From contig JAGXIW010000003.1 of NCBI GenBank assembly GCA_024635475.1, forward strand, positions 62,001 to 126,000: DNA of 64,000 nucleotides, in the 5' to 3' direction. A model generated the notes under the pieces. It did not search any database. It saw only the letters and a program-made list of their open reading frames with translations, and was not told the origin of the DNA. This document shows, piece after piece, positions 35,816 through 46,381 of this stretch. Position 1 is the first letter of the stretch. The number at the start of each line of letters is the position of its first letter. The stretch comes from a bacterium (GTDB lineage Bacteria; Patescibacteriota; Gracilibacteria; BD1-5; UBA6164). A program made the position numbers and the translations under genes.

Positions 35816-35911
35816 AAAATATGATAAGTATTGAATTAATATAAAAACTATTTATAATACCTATAGAATAAGATAGTTTATTGTAACTAAATTTATTAAT
35901 ATTGTAAAATT
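35816..35911 (+). pseudogene. Decayed 3' remnant of copy 23
   Basis: Out-of-frame remains of the C-terminal zinc ribbon: KYDKYGINIKTIYN encoded around 35817-35861, followed by a TAG and by a degenerate relic of the IVYCEECYNKEVY coding stretch (AGTTTATTGTAACTAAATTT). It also serves as the gap before copy 24. Confidence 0.7.
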
Positions 35912-37624
35912 ATGAAGCAAGAAAAAATTGTACAGACAAAAATTTGTAAGCATTGTAATTCTAATTTTGAAATTACAGACAAAGATATAGAATTTTATGA
36001 TAAAATTTCACCAACTTTTAATTGAAAAAAATTTCAAATTCCACCCCCTACTTTATGTCCTTTATGTAGACAACAAAGAAGATTAGTAGAAAGAAATGCA
36101 AAAAAATTATATAAAAGAGTTTGTGATGCAACTGGAAAACCTATTATCTCTATGTATTCACCTGATAAACCATATAAAGTTTATAATCAAGATTTTTGGT
36201 GGACTGATAATTGGAATCCAATGGATTATTCTATGGATTTTGATTTTTCTAAAAGTTTTTTTGAGCAATTTAAAATATTAAAAAATAAAACACCTGCATT
36301 TTCTCTATTCACTTGATGAATGATGGAAAATAGTGAATATACAAATTGTACATGATATTTAAAAAACTGTTATTTAATATCTGAAAGTGATTATGATGAA
36401 GATTGTTATTATTCAAACTTATTAAAAAATAGTAATAATTTAGTTGATTGCTCTATTTGATATAATAATGAACATTGTTATGAATGTATTGATTGTATTA
36501 GTAGTTTTAATTTGAAATATTCTCAAAATTCAGAAAACTGCCTAGATTCTTTTTTCTTAAAAGATTGTATTTGATGTAAAAATTGTATTTGATGTATTAA
36601 TCAAAAAAATAAACAGTATATGATTTTTGATATTCAATATTCAAAAGAAGATTATGAAAAAAAATTAATAGATTTAAATCTTGATAATTATAATTGAATT
36701 TTAAATGTAAAAAATATTTTTGATAAAAATACTAAAAAAAGTATCTGTAAAAATGTTTATTGAAATTGAAATTTTGATTGTATTTGAGACCAAATATATA
36801 ACTCAAAGAATGCTAATATGTGTTTTGATTCAAAAGATTTAGAAGATTGTAAATATTGTTTAAAACTTTCTATTCAAGTAAAATCATGTATGGATTATAC
36901 ATCATGGTGAGATAAAGCTGAACAAATATATTATTCTTCAGCTTGTTGAGATGGGATATACAATGTACTTTTTTGTACTACCTGTACAACTAATTTATCA
37001 AATTGTTTTTATTGTGAACAATGTTCAAGTGTAAAAAATTGTTTTTGATGTTTTTGACTTCGTAACAAGGAATATTGTATTTTAAATAAACAATATTCAA
37101 AACAAGAATATGAAAAGTTAGTTTCAGAAATTATAGAACATATGGTAAAAACTTGAGAATGGGGAGAATTTTTTCCTAATGATATTGCTAGTTTTGGTTA
37201 TAATGAAACTATAGCTATGGATTTTAATCCATTGAGTAAAGAAGAAGCAATAAAGCAAAACTTTATTTGGTCAGACTATGAAACTCCTTTTCCAAAAGTA
37301 GAGAAAATTATTCCTGCACATATGCTTCCTGATAATATAAAAGATATTCCTGATGATATCATTAATCGGGCAATAGAATGTGAAATAACAAAGAAGCCTT
37401 TTAGAATAATAGATCAAGAACTAGATTTTTATAGAAAACATAATTTACCAATTCCAAGAAGACATCCAGATCAGAGACATCTTGATAGAATGAATTTAAG
37501 AAACCCAAGAATTTTGTATGATAGAAAATGTGCCAAATGTGAAAAAGATATTAAAACTACTTATGCTCCTGAAAGAAGTGAGATAGTTTATTGTGAAGAG
37601 TGTTACAATAAAGAAGTTTATTAA
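35912..37624 (+). CDS. Type A cysteine-rich protein, copy 24 (last of array)
   Basis: 570 aa. N module KICKHCNSNF; second pair is CPLC instead of CPDC, followed by RRLVERNAKKLYKR; then VCDATGKPIISMYSP and NQDFWWTDNW. First cap GCINQKNKQYMIFD, second GCFGLRNKEYCILNK. The second block holds a Cys run (CTTCTTNLSNCFYCEQC). The hinge differs (FFPNDIASFGYNETIA). C-terminal KCAKCEKDIKTTYAP / YCEECYNKEVY. An MTAN-like gene follows after 12 nt. Confidence 0.9.
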
Positions 37625-37636
37625 ATATTAATATTT

Positions 37637-38374
37637 ATGTATAAAATACTTTTTACTTCTGCCTTAAAAGAAGAATTAACACCTATTAAGGAAGTTTTTA
37701 AAAATCTTAAAATTAAATCCAAAATTGATTTTTTGGTGTCTGAAATTTGAAACTATAAAACCATTTATAATCTTACAAAACACTTAAGTGAAAATAATTA
37801 TGATTTTATAATAAATATCTGAATTTGTGGCTATGTAGATACAGATAAACCTTTTCAAGTTGCCAAAATTTTAAATATTTCAAATAATAAAGAATTTATT
37901 ATCCCCATTCCTTTCAAATTTTTAAACCTTAACTCAATTGCCTGTAGTGAAAAAATAATTTATGATACAAAAGAACTTCAAGATGAAAAATATGTAGATA
38001 TGGAAAGTTATGGTTTTGAATTTGTTTGTGATAAATTCAAAATACCAAGGATTATATTTAAAATCCCTTATGATTCTATCTGAACTACAGAAACTACAAA
38101 TTATGACAAAAACAAATTAATAGAAAAAATAAAACAAATTGATTTTGAAAATCTTATAAACCAGATAACAAATTTTTTAGATAAACATAAACCAAAAGTA
38201 ATTGATTTTGAAAAATATTTTTCTCACTACAAATTTACTTTTTCAGAAAAACTTATTTATGAAAAATTTTATTATAAATATTTAAGTTTAGTATGAAACG
38301 ATTTTGATAAATTCTTTGAGAATAATAAAGATTTAAATAAAAAAGAGTTTTTAAGAAAACTAAATGGTATTTAA
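37637..38374 (+). CDS. Nucleoside phosphorylase / MTA-SAH nucleosidase-like protein
   Basis: 245 aa. Hallmarks of the PNP/MTAN superfamily: N-terminal strand KILFTSALKEEL, a nucleoside-binding strand DFIINIGICGYVD (about 54-66) and VDMESYGFEF with D121-M122-E123-S124, the ribose-contacting Met-Glu pair. The family cleaves N-glycosidic bonds of nucleosides. The C-terminal 80 residues diverge, so substrate (MTA/SAH, futalosine or other) cannot be assigned. It is the third nucleotide/nucleoside-type enzyme associated with the array and, at 12 nt from copy 24, likely shares its transcript. Confidence 0.75.
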
Positions 38375-38418
38375 AGCTACTTCTACTAAACTTAAAAAAC
38401 ATTTAGAAATATGGGGTC

Positions 38419-38522
38419 TTAGGGGGTGAGATTCTAGTGACTACTTACAGAAACCACAAAACACTAATTCTGAAATTCGAAACCCCCTAAATTTTTTGCT
38501 TACTTTTGAATCCAAAAGTAAG
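38419..38522. repeat. Intergenic inverted-repeat element
   Basis: TTAGGGGGT (38419-38427) pairs with ACCCCCTAA (38482-38490), and an adjacent perfect 10-bp stem CTTACTTTTG/CAAAAGTAAG (38499-38508 and 38513-38522, 4-base loop) follows. The rest of the gene-free stretch 38375-38616 shows no gene. G/C runs are atypical for this genome, suggesting a mobile palindromic element. Confidence 0.6.
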
Positions 38523-38616
38523 AAGTAATTACTATATAAACAGAACTTAGATACAATACAAGCAAGATTCTAAGACTTCTAGAAAATAACAATTATATTT
38601 ATATACATTAGAAAAA

Positions 38617-39573
38617 ATGATCCTCTACATAGAAAAAGACACAATAAACTATCCTCAAACTCAAAAAATACTGAGTTTTTTTCCAGATGCAGACAAAATT
38701 ATCATAAAAAACTATAAAAATATCTTTGATAAAAATATCCCTCTAAATCAAGAGAAAAGTATAATAATTGCAAAATTAACTTGATCAGCTATCTGAAAAA
38801 CTCCAGATAATTACTGACATACTCCAAATACTTATTTTTTCAAAACTAGTCTAAATTGTATATTTGATTGTTCCTATTGTTACCTAAAATGAGCTTTTAA
38901 AAATAATATGCAAGTGTATTTTGTAAATTATGAAGATATAAAAAAACAGATAAGTGAAGTAGTAGAAAAAGAAACAGAGTTTACTTGGTTTTACTCTTCT
39001 GATTATTCTGACATACTATGAAGTAACAAAATAACTAATTTCCTACAAGAATTTGTTCCATTTTTTGAAAATTTTAATAATGTAATGATGGAGGTAAGAA
39101 CCAAAAGTACAAATATACAAGAAATATTAGATTTATGATTTGTACCAAAAAACACTGAATTTGCTTTTTCACTTAATCCAGATGAGTTGATAAAAAAGTA
39201 TGAAAAGTGAACTCCTAGCCTTGATGATAGAATAAAAGCAATTAATAAATTATTAGAACATGGTTACAAAGTCTGATTGAGATTTTTACCACTTCTACCT
39301 GTTAAAAATTATGAAAATATTTACAAAGAATTTGTAGAATATATAAAAAATAGTATAGACATAAAAAAAATTCATTCAAGCTTTGCTTCAGGACTTCTCT
39401 ATACCAAAGAAGATTATAATAACATACTTAAAAAATACCCAAATCTTGATATACTTTATAGACTAAAACTTGAAAAAGATAATTTTGTAAGATGTGATAG
39501 AGATATGAGAAATTTTTTCTATAATCTGTTTAAGGATTTAGATCAAAATTGTATGATTTGTATGGATAAGTAA
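38617..39573 (+). CDS. Spore photoproduct lyase (SplB)-like radical SAM protein
   Basis: 318 aa. The radical SAM triad is C81-x3-C85-x2-C88 in NCIFDCSYCYLKGAF, the SplB-type context, preceded by KTPDNYGHTPNTYFFKTSL. Further SplB-like features: TWFYSSDYSD, VMMEVRTKSTN and FAFSLNPDEL. SPL uses a [4Fe-4S] cluster and SAM to reverse a thymine photodimer; SPL-like homologues occur in non-sporulating bacteria, some with unknown substrates. The C terminus has CDRDMRNFF and NCMICMDK, two extra Cys. It is followed by an SDR after 22 nt. Confidence 0.8.
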
Positions 39574-39595
39574 AATTAATACCTAATAATAATTT

Positions 39596-40198
39596 ATGAA
39601 CATTCTAATAACCTGAACAAACCAATGAATTTGAAAAGCCTTAAAAGAAGCTTTACAAATAGATCACAACATCTTCAAAATCTCAAAATCTTCGTCAAAA
39701 GAAGATAACTTTTTTCAGTGTGATTTAACAAAAAAAGAAGAAATAGAAAAACTAGATTTTAAAAACACTATTTTTGATGTAATTATTTTCAATGCTTGAG
39801 TTTGATACTACTCTGGATTTTTTCAACAAAACATCGATAATTATGAGGAAATTATAAACTTGAATTTACTCTCTCCTATCAGATTACTTAAATATCTTGA
39901 ACACAATATAAACAAATATACAAAAATAATATTTTTATGATCAATAGCTTCAAAAAAATTTATGAAAAACTGAAGTGTCTACCTAGCAAGTAAATTTGGA
40001 TTGAGATGATTTGCTTGATGACTTAAAGAAGAATGAAAAAAAGTTTACATAATTAATCCTAAAATAGTAGATACTGATTTTCATAAAGGGAAAGTTATAT
40101 TACCTGAAAATATAAAACCAATAAAAACGGATGAAATTGTTTCTATAATTGATAAAATAATTATTTGAGAAGAAAAAAAATTTGAGATAGATTTGTAA
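39596..40198 (+). CDS. Short-chain dehydrogenase/reductase (SDR)
   Basis: 200 aa, classical SDR reduced at the C terminus (usual about 250). Cofactor motif TG-x3-GIG (ILITGTNQGIGKAL), Asp of CDLTKKE, NAG (FNAGVGYYSG), catalytic Ser in IIFLGSIAS and the Y-x3-K pair in VYLASKFGL. NAD(P)-dependent oxidoreductase; substrate unknown. It contains UGA at motif glycines. Confidence 0.88.
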
Positions 40199-40199
40199 A

Positions 40200-40228
40200 T
40201 TGACATATATAAATTTTTATGTTAAAAT
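40200..40228 (+). promoter_or_regulatory. Sigma70-type promoter for the 40256 gene
   Basis: TTGACA at 40200-40205, 17-base spacer, TAAAAT at 40223-40228. The -35 starts 2 bases after the SDR stop codon and the -10 lies 27 bases before the next ATG. Confidence 0.75.
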
Positions 40229-40255
40229 TCATAAAGTTAGTTTTTATAAATTTTT

Positions 40256-40909
40256 ATGGATTTTTTTTATTTCTTTTTACAAACAGATAAACAAAAACAC
40301 TTAATTATAAGTGTTATATTATTGTTTGTATTTTTCTTAATTAGAAAAGTACTTTTAAAAAGAAAATGATTTTTAGCTCAACTTTCTTTTTCCATTAGAG
40401 ATGTAATTGTTTTATGAATCTTAAAAGAAATAGTTGATTTTTTTTGATTTTGAAATCCTGAATTTTTGGATTTATTTGCTGATTTTTTCTGAATACTAGT
40501 TATTTTTTATATTTATTTTTTATATAAAGAATGAAAAAACTTAGAAGAAAATAATAAATTTTTTAGATATGAAATAAAATTAATTACAAAGTTACATAAA
40601 AAATTTATAAATCTTATCAAAAGATTATATTTATTTTTAAGTATAAATTACAAGGTACTAATATATAAAAAAAGAATTCTATATTATTTACCTTCTAAAA
40701 CTAGAAAATTTTTGTTTAAAAGATCATTATTTGAATTTGTTTATATCTTAAAATATACTTTTATACTAAGTATTATTTGGTTTGTAAACTTATTAATTTT
40801 AGTAAAAAAAATACCATTTTTAGCTTTTTATGATACTATAAATGGTATAGTTTGGATGATAAAATATTCCTTTAATTTAAATAAAAGAGAATTAAAAAAC
40901 ATAATCTAA
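40256..40909 (+). CDS. Uncharacterised membrane protein, weakly VanZ-like
   Basis: 217 aa. N-terminal hydrophobic helix (HLIISVILLFVFFLIRKVLL), then KEIVDFFGFGNPEFLDLFAD followed by FFGILVIFYIYFL. The order KE-x2-D ... D-x2-AD-x2-G resembles the second half of VanZ-like proteins. A Lys-rich cytoplasmic stretch (about 95-160) and one more helix (TFILSIIWFVNLLILV) follow. It ends 2 nt from the convergent lepA stop. Family assignment is tentative. Confidence 0.7.
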
Positions 40910-40911
40910 TT

Positions 40912-42825
40912 TTATTTTTTCAACAAATTTATAAAAGCTTCACTTGGTAAGCTTACTTTACCAAATTGTTTCATTTTTTTCTTTCATTCTTTTTGTTTAT
41001 CTAGCAGTTTTCTTTTACGAGTTATATCTCATCCATAAAGCTTGGCTGTAACATCTTTTCTCATAGCACTTATATCCTCACGAGCAACTACTTTTCATCA
41101 AACTGCTACTTGTATAGCTATAGCAAACAAAGCTCTTGGTACAACTTCCTTAAGTTTTTTAGTGATTTTTCATCCTATAAAACTAGCTTGTGACCTATGA
41201 CAAAAGAAACTAAGTGCATCTACTTTCTCTCAAGCCAATATTACATCAAGTTTTACTAAATCGTCTTCTTTGTATTTTAAAAACTCATAATTTAAACTTG
41301 CATATCAACTTGATAGGCTTTTTAATTCATCATAAAAATCTCCTATAAGTTCAGCCATAGGTAATTCATAAGTAATTAGCACTCTTGATTTATCAATATA
41401 TGTTTGATTAACAAATACTCATCTTCTTTCCTTGGCTAATTTCATTAAATTTCCTATATATTCACTCGGAGTTATAAGTTCACATCTTGCAATAGGTTCT
41501 TCCATACTTTGATATAATTCTCTTCTAGGTAAGTCTTCAGGATTAGATATAGATATATAAGTGAAAACTTTATCCTGAGGAGAAACCTGTTTTTCTATTT
41601 TAAGACCGGTATCAGAAACTAATTCTGGATTAAATCTAGAATATTCTTGAGTTTTATCTCAAGGTAATTTCACTTTATAAGTAACTTGAGGTGAAGTAAT
41701 AATTACATCCATATTGAAATCTCTATCGAGTCTTTCTTTTACTATATCAAGATGTAATAATCATAAAAATCAGCATCTATATCCATGTCATAAAGCAGGA
41801 CTTACCTCTGGTTCTATAGTCAAAGCAGAATCATTTAACATTAGTTTTTCAATTGCATCAACAAATTGAGGATACTCATCACTATTTATTGGAAAAACTC
41901 AAGCATATATAAATGGAACAACCTTTTTAAATCATTCTATTGCTTTCGTATTTTCTGGTTTATCCTTTGGTCACTCTACATTTTTTGGTTTCCATAAAGT
42001 ATCTCAAACTTTTGCATCTCTAATTGATTTTAATCAAGTTACAACATATCAAACAGATCAATTTTCTATCTTTGGAGCAGATACATATTTTGGTGAAAAA
42101 TATCCTACATCTAAAGCTTCAATTTTTTTATGAGTATTTAAAAAGTGAAGAGTATCTCATTTTTTAATTTCTCAGCTAAATACTTTTACATAACTCACAA
42201 CTCATCTATATGGATCATACTGACTATCAAAAACTAGAGCTTTTAGCTCAGAATTTTCATTTTGATTTTCTTTTTCAAATACTATAGGTTCATTTATTTT
42301 ATTTATTATTGCTTCTAATACTGTTTCTACATTTTGACCAGTTTTCGCTGAAACTGGAATTATATCTTCTTTTTTACATCAAAGTAAATTAATAATTTCT
42401 TCTGAAACCTTTTCTACATCTGATGCTGGTAGGTCGATCTTATTTATAACAGGAATTATATCTAGATTATGTTCCATCGCCATATATACATTTGAAAGAG
42501 TTTGAGCCTCAATTCCTTGAGTCGCATCAACTATAAGTATAGCTCATTCCACTGAAGCTAAAGTTCTAGAAACTTCATATTGGAAATCTACATGCCCAGG
42601 AGTATCAATTAGGTTTAATTCATATCATTTCCGCATCATTCTAACAGGAGTAAGCTTTATTGTTATCCCTCTTTCTTGTTCTAAAGCCATAGTATCCAAT
42701 GTCTGAGACTTCATATCTCTTTTATCTATTGTTCAAGTTATCTCAAGTAATCTATCTGCTAGTGTAGATTTCCCATGATCAATATGAGCTATAATTCAAA
42801 AATTTCTTATTTTAGATAAATTCAT
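40912..42825 (-). CDS. lepA: Elongation factor 4 (LepA)
   Basis: 637 aa ribosomal GTPase that back-translocates stalled ribosomes. GTPase motifs: [15 protein letters not shown] (G1), RGITIK (G2), DTPGHVDF (G3), NKIDLP (G4), VSAKTG (G5). The LepA-specific C-terminal domain is complete, including [36 protein letters not shown] and the terminal [20 protein letters not shown]. About 35 aa longer than typical LepA, with an Asn/Glu-rich insertion after the GTPase domain and a lysine-rich one near the domain-II boundary. It diverges from the gene at 42983. Confidence 0.97.
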
Positions 42826-42919
42826 ACAAATAATTAACAATTAATAATTACTTTTCAGCTATTTTATACAAAAAACTTAAAATTCAAAAAGATTTGAATG
42901 AAAAAATTATACGTATTAT

Positions 42920-42948
42920 TTGACACATTGTAAAATATATGATTTAAT
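42920..42948 (+). promoter_or_regulatory. Putative promoter for the 42983 gene
   Basis: TTGACA (42920-42925), 17-base spacer, TTTAAT (42943-42948), 35 bases before the ATG. The rest of the lepA/42983 divergent gap (42826-42982) shows no gene. Confidence 0.6.
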
Positions 42949-42982
42949 AATAATGTAGTTTTTAATTTATAATCTATTTAAT

Positions 42983-43837
42983 ATGAAAAACAAAAATAAA
43001 GTTTTGCAAATACTTATATTTATTTTAACTTTTAGTATTTTTTTATATGCAAATGCTGCTGATGTTAATTTAAAAATAAAAGATGTTGCAAAACAATGAG
43101 AAAATACTTTAAAAGTAAATTTTGATACTAAGTTACCTGAATCTTGAATTCATACTGGTGAAATGAAAATATTTAAAGACTTGTCTATAAATAAATCTAC
43201 TAAAGATACAATTATGAATAATAAAATAATTGTATCTTTAAATGATGAAATCAAAATTTGAAATACTTATAATATTTTTTCTGTATTTTGAGTTGATGGA
43301 AGTGCTGATTTTATCGTTGAAGATGGATTAACTATAAAAATGCTTTCTGAATTAACAGAACCTCAATGAATAACAAAAGTTACTTTAATTGATAATAAAA
43401 CTCTTGAACTTTATTTTAAAAATCCTTTGATTTGAAATGAATTTGAGTTTAAGTGACTTGAAGATTTAAATGTTAAGGAAATTAAATCATTATCTTGAAG
43501 TATTATTCTAGAAACATCTTCTCAAATAGAAAATAAAAAAGATTATATCTTAATCTTTATGTCATTGGCAGATAACTTATGAAATAATTATTTCTTATCT
43601 GAATCTATACATAATTTTACTATATGAAATGATATAGTAAATCCTGTAACAGAACCAAGTAAATTAACATGACAAGTAGAAAATTTGTGAAATACCGAAA
43701 ATTGAACTTGAAATATAGAAAATATCGCTGTGATAGCAGAAGAAACTCCAGATACAGGACCTGAAACTTGGATATTAATGCTTTTAACATTAATTATAAA
43801 TAGTATTTATTTTTTGACTAGAAAATTTTCTCACTAA
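42983..43837 (+). CDS. Secreted, C-terminally anchored protein with TPDTGPE motif
   Basis: 284 aa. Signal peptide (KNKNKVLQILIFILTFSIFL then YANAAD). The ectodomain (about 25-250) looks like beta-rich cell-surface domains and has UGA-coded glycines. Near the end lies EETPDTGPETW followed by a hydrophobic helix (ILMLLTLIINSIYFL) and TRKFSH. This resembles a sortase-like sorting signal (x-PxTG, helix, basic tail), but the order TPDTG is non-canonical. Function unknown; probably surface-exposed. Confidence 0.82.
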
Positions 43838-43864
43838 ATTCACCTATATATTTGCTTTAAAAGT

Positions 43865-43911
43865 TAAGAAATGATTTAATTATAGTATTAGATTATTTCT
43901 TAGCTTTTTTT
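43865..43911 (+). terminator. Hairpin and T tract upstream of pilT-like gene
   Basis: TAAGAAATGAT (43865-43875) pairs with ATTATTTCTTA (43892-43902) with one mismatch, followed by GC and seven T. It ends 1 base before the next ATG, so it would close the preceding gene or attenuate the next. Confidence 0.55.
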
Positions 43912-43912
43912 A

Positions 43913-44995
43913 ATGGAAAATTTAATTAGACCTGATCACAAAATAAAAGATATGCTTTTACAAGTTATAATTGATAACGAATGATCCGATATGTACATAA
44001 CAGTTTGATCGCATCCAGCAATAAAAATATGAGGAGAAATTTTGAGAATAAATGAGTGAATTAATATACTAACTGAAACTGATACACTTGAATTTGCTGA
44101 ATCATTAATTACCGAAAAACAACATGAAAAGCTTATAAGAGATAAAAATTTAGATTTTGCATTTTCATATAATTCAAGAAGATTTAGATGAAATATTTCA
44201 TTTCAATCAAAAAAATATATGGTTGTACTAAGATTATTAAGCTCAAATATACCAAGCTTAGATAATTTGTGATTGACTGATATTTATAAAGATATTACTA
44301 AATTATGACAATGATTAATATTAGTTACATGACCTACATGATCTGGTAAATCAACAACTATGGCCTCCTTGATAAATCATATAAATGAAAATTATAATAG
44401 ACATATAATTACTATAGAAGATCCAATAGAATATATTCATGAACATAAAAAATCAATAATTGAACAGAAAGAAATATGAAGAGATGTGTTAAATTACTCA
44501 AGTGCCCTTATGTGAGCAATGAGACAAAATCCTCAAGTAATACTTTTTTGAGAAATGAGAACAAAAGAAGAAATCGAAATGTGACTTACTTTAGCTGAGA
44601 CAGGGCATCTAGTTTTTTCTTCTCTACATACTAGAAATGCTCATCAGAGTATAACAAGAATCATAGATAGTTTTGAATGAACAGAACAAACTCAAATTAG
44701 GTTACAGCTTGCAGAATCATTAATTGCTATATTTTCTCAAAGGCTTCTTAAAAAAAGTGATTGAACTTGAGTTGTTATGGCAAAAGAAATACTTATAAAA
44801 AATAATGCAATATCAAATTTAATTAGAGAAAATGATTTACATCAAATCCCTTCTGTAATACAAATGTCTTCTAGAGATTGAATGCAATTACTTGAAAAGG
44901 ATTTAATTGATCTTATAAACAAATGAATAATAAGTTTAGAAGAATGATTAAAGTATTCTAATAATCCCAAATTACTACGAGAATGAGCTTCATAA
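43913..44995 (+). CDS. pilT: PilT-like type IV pilus retraction ATPase
   Basis: 360 aa hexameric AAA+-type secretion ATPase. Walker A G140-P-T-G143-S-G145-K-S-T, with G140 and G143 encoded by UGA. Asp box IEDPIEYIH, Walker B NPQVILFGEMRTKEE, His box [14 protein letters not shown]-terminal PAS-like domain GSDMYITVGSHPAIKIGGEI. The order and length match PilT/PilU rather than PilB. It powers pilus disassembly and twitching, or DNA uptake; no other pilus gene lies in the window. A strong terminator follows. Confidence 0.93.
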
Positions 44996-45038
44996 TCATA
45001 AAAAAATACAAGCAATTAAGCTTGTATTTTTTTATGAT
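44995..45038. terminator. Bidirectional terminator between pilT-like gene and secY
   Basis: Perfect 19-bp inverted repeat, 44995-45013 with 45020-45038, loop AATTAA. Seven-A and seven-T tracts in the arms let it work on both strands for the two convergent genes. It overlaps the last base of the pilT-like stop codon. Confidence 0.9.
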
Positions 45039-45055
45039 TTTTCATTTGAATTAGA

Positions 45056-46333
45056 TTATTTATATTTTGAATAGTCGAACATTTTCATTTCACTATCAAC
45101 TTTTCTTATAAGATCAAGTATAGTAGAAACAAGTATTATAAGTCAAGCTCAAGAAATTAGAAAATCTAGTTTTTGAGATGTAGGAATAATCTTTTCTAAT
45201 ATATAAGGTAAAACTGCTATAAATGCTAGGAATCATCACCCAAATAAATTTAAGTGAGATGAAACTCTTGATAAATACTCTGCAGTTTCAGTTCATGGTC
45301 TAATACCTGGTATATATCCTCATCTTTTTTGTATACTTTCAGAAACTTGTTCTGTATTAAAAGTAATAGAAACATAAAAAAATGAAAATATAAGTACAAA
45401 TGCAAAATAAACAATAATAAATATCCAACTAGGATTTTGCATACTAAAAAATTGTAATAACCAAGTTCATATAGCTTTTGTTTGTGGAGCTGTTGAATTA
45501 GACATTATTTGTCATACTATTCATGGAAAAGTAACCAAAGAAATAGCAAATATAATAGGGATCATTCATGCTTGATTTATTCTTATAGGAAAATAAGATT
45601 TTTCTTCTCTTCAAGTTTTTGTATAAATTATAGGAATTCTTCTATTTCATTCAGTAAATTTTATGATTACATAAATAATTAACAAAGTTGCTAATAAAAT
45701 AGCAAAAAATAATGAATAATTTCAGAGAGAAATATAATTATTTATAACTCATGGTACTCCTGAAAGTACTCAAGCCATTATTATAACACTAATACCATTT
45801 CATATACCATATTCTGTCATTACTTCTCATAACCACATCAAAAATACAGTTCAAGCAGTTGCTATTATCATGGCAAACAATACAACTTGCCAATTCATCA
45901 TATCTATTATATTTGCATTACCAGCTAAGTTATTTAGAAGTAGAATCATTCAATAACTTTGTAAAAAAGCTAAAGGTAAAGTTAACCACCTTGTCATTTT
46001 ATTAATCTTTCTTTGTCAAGCTTCTCATTCTTTCTGCATATCTCAAATTTTTGGTATTATAACTCACAAAAGTTGAATTATGATAACAGCATTGATATAT
46101 GGTGATAATCACATAAGTATAACTGAAAAATTTTCCAATCCTCATCACATTAATGCACTAAATAAAGACAATCATTTTTGTCAATCAATTATATTTTTCA
46201 ATGATTCAGTATTAGCTCATGGTATAGGAATTACTGATAGTAATTTATAAACAAGCACTAATAAAAGTGTTGCTATCATCTTATTTTTTAGACTTTTTAC
46301 TGCGAAAATAGATTTAATATGTTTCAAAATCAT
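45056..46333 (-). CDS. secY: Preprotein translocase subunit SecY
   Basis: 425 aa, ten-helix channel of the Sec translocon. Recognisable: VIPIPGANTE, LGLSPYINAVIIIQLLGV-type segment (here MGLSPYINAVIIIQLLGV), GGKxI-like loop QKEGEAGQRKINKMTRWLT, EYGIGNGISVIIMAGV, INQAGMIPIIFA and KRGGYIPGIRPGTETAEYL. Last gene of the ribosomal cluster but separated from rplO by a hairpin terminator, so partly uncoupled. No adk or map follows. Confidence 0.96.
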
Positions 46334-46381
46334 AATCAAATAATTTAAGTATTAATTAATAATAAAATAATTAAATTGAAT

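Larger units (their letters stand above)
26..37624 (+). repeat. tandem array of 21 cysteine-rich paralogs (types A and B)
   Basis: Type A genes start at 26, 3217, 6343, 9615, 11399, 13565, 16897, 20191, 24908, 26619, 32480, 34205 and 35912, with a divergent relative at 28413. Type B genes start at 1735, 4912, 8151, 15387, 18688, 21920 and 23432. All share two Cys/Asn-rich repeat blocks, each closed by a cap of the form GC-x-x-L-x-NK-x-Y followed by NK-x-Y-(S/T)-KEE(Y/W). Copies differ throughout, so this is an expanded family rather than a perfect DNA repeat. Non-family genes sit at 13117 (Nudix), 30308 (HD) and 31564 (TrmB-like). Confidence 0.93.

Noticed and set aside
26-37624. Reading the many in-frame TGA codons as selenocysteine or as Trp (code 4)
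   Set aside because: TGA occurs many times per gene, with no SECIS-like structure, and at invariant glycine sites of Walker A, Nudix and ribosomal motifs. Only Gly fits.
26-37624. CRISPR array or short-repeat locus
   Set aside because: The repetition is at gene scale and protein level, with no regularly spaced identical direct repeats or cas genes.
26-37624. Prophage or integrative element containing the array
   Set aside because: No integrase, terminase, capsid, tRNA-linked attachment site or transposase was seen; base composition matches the flanking housekeeping genes.
38375-38616. Possible small gene or riboswitch in the gap after the MTAN-like gene
   Set aside because: No open frame of useful length and no recognisable riboswitch core; only the inverted repeats are visible.
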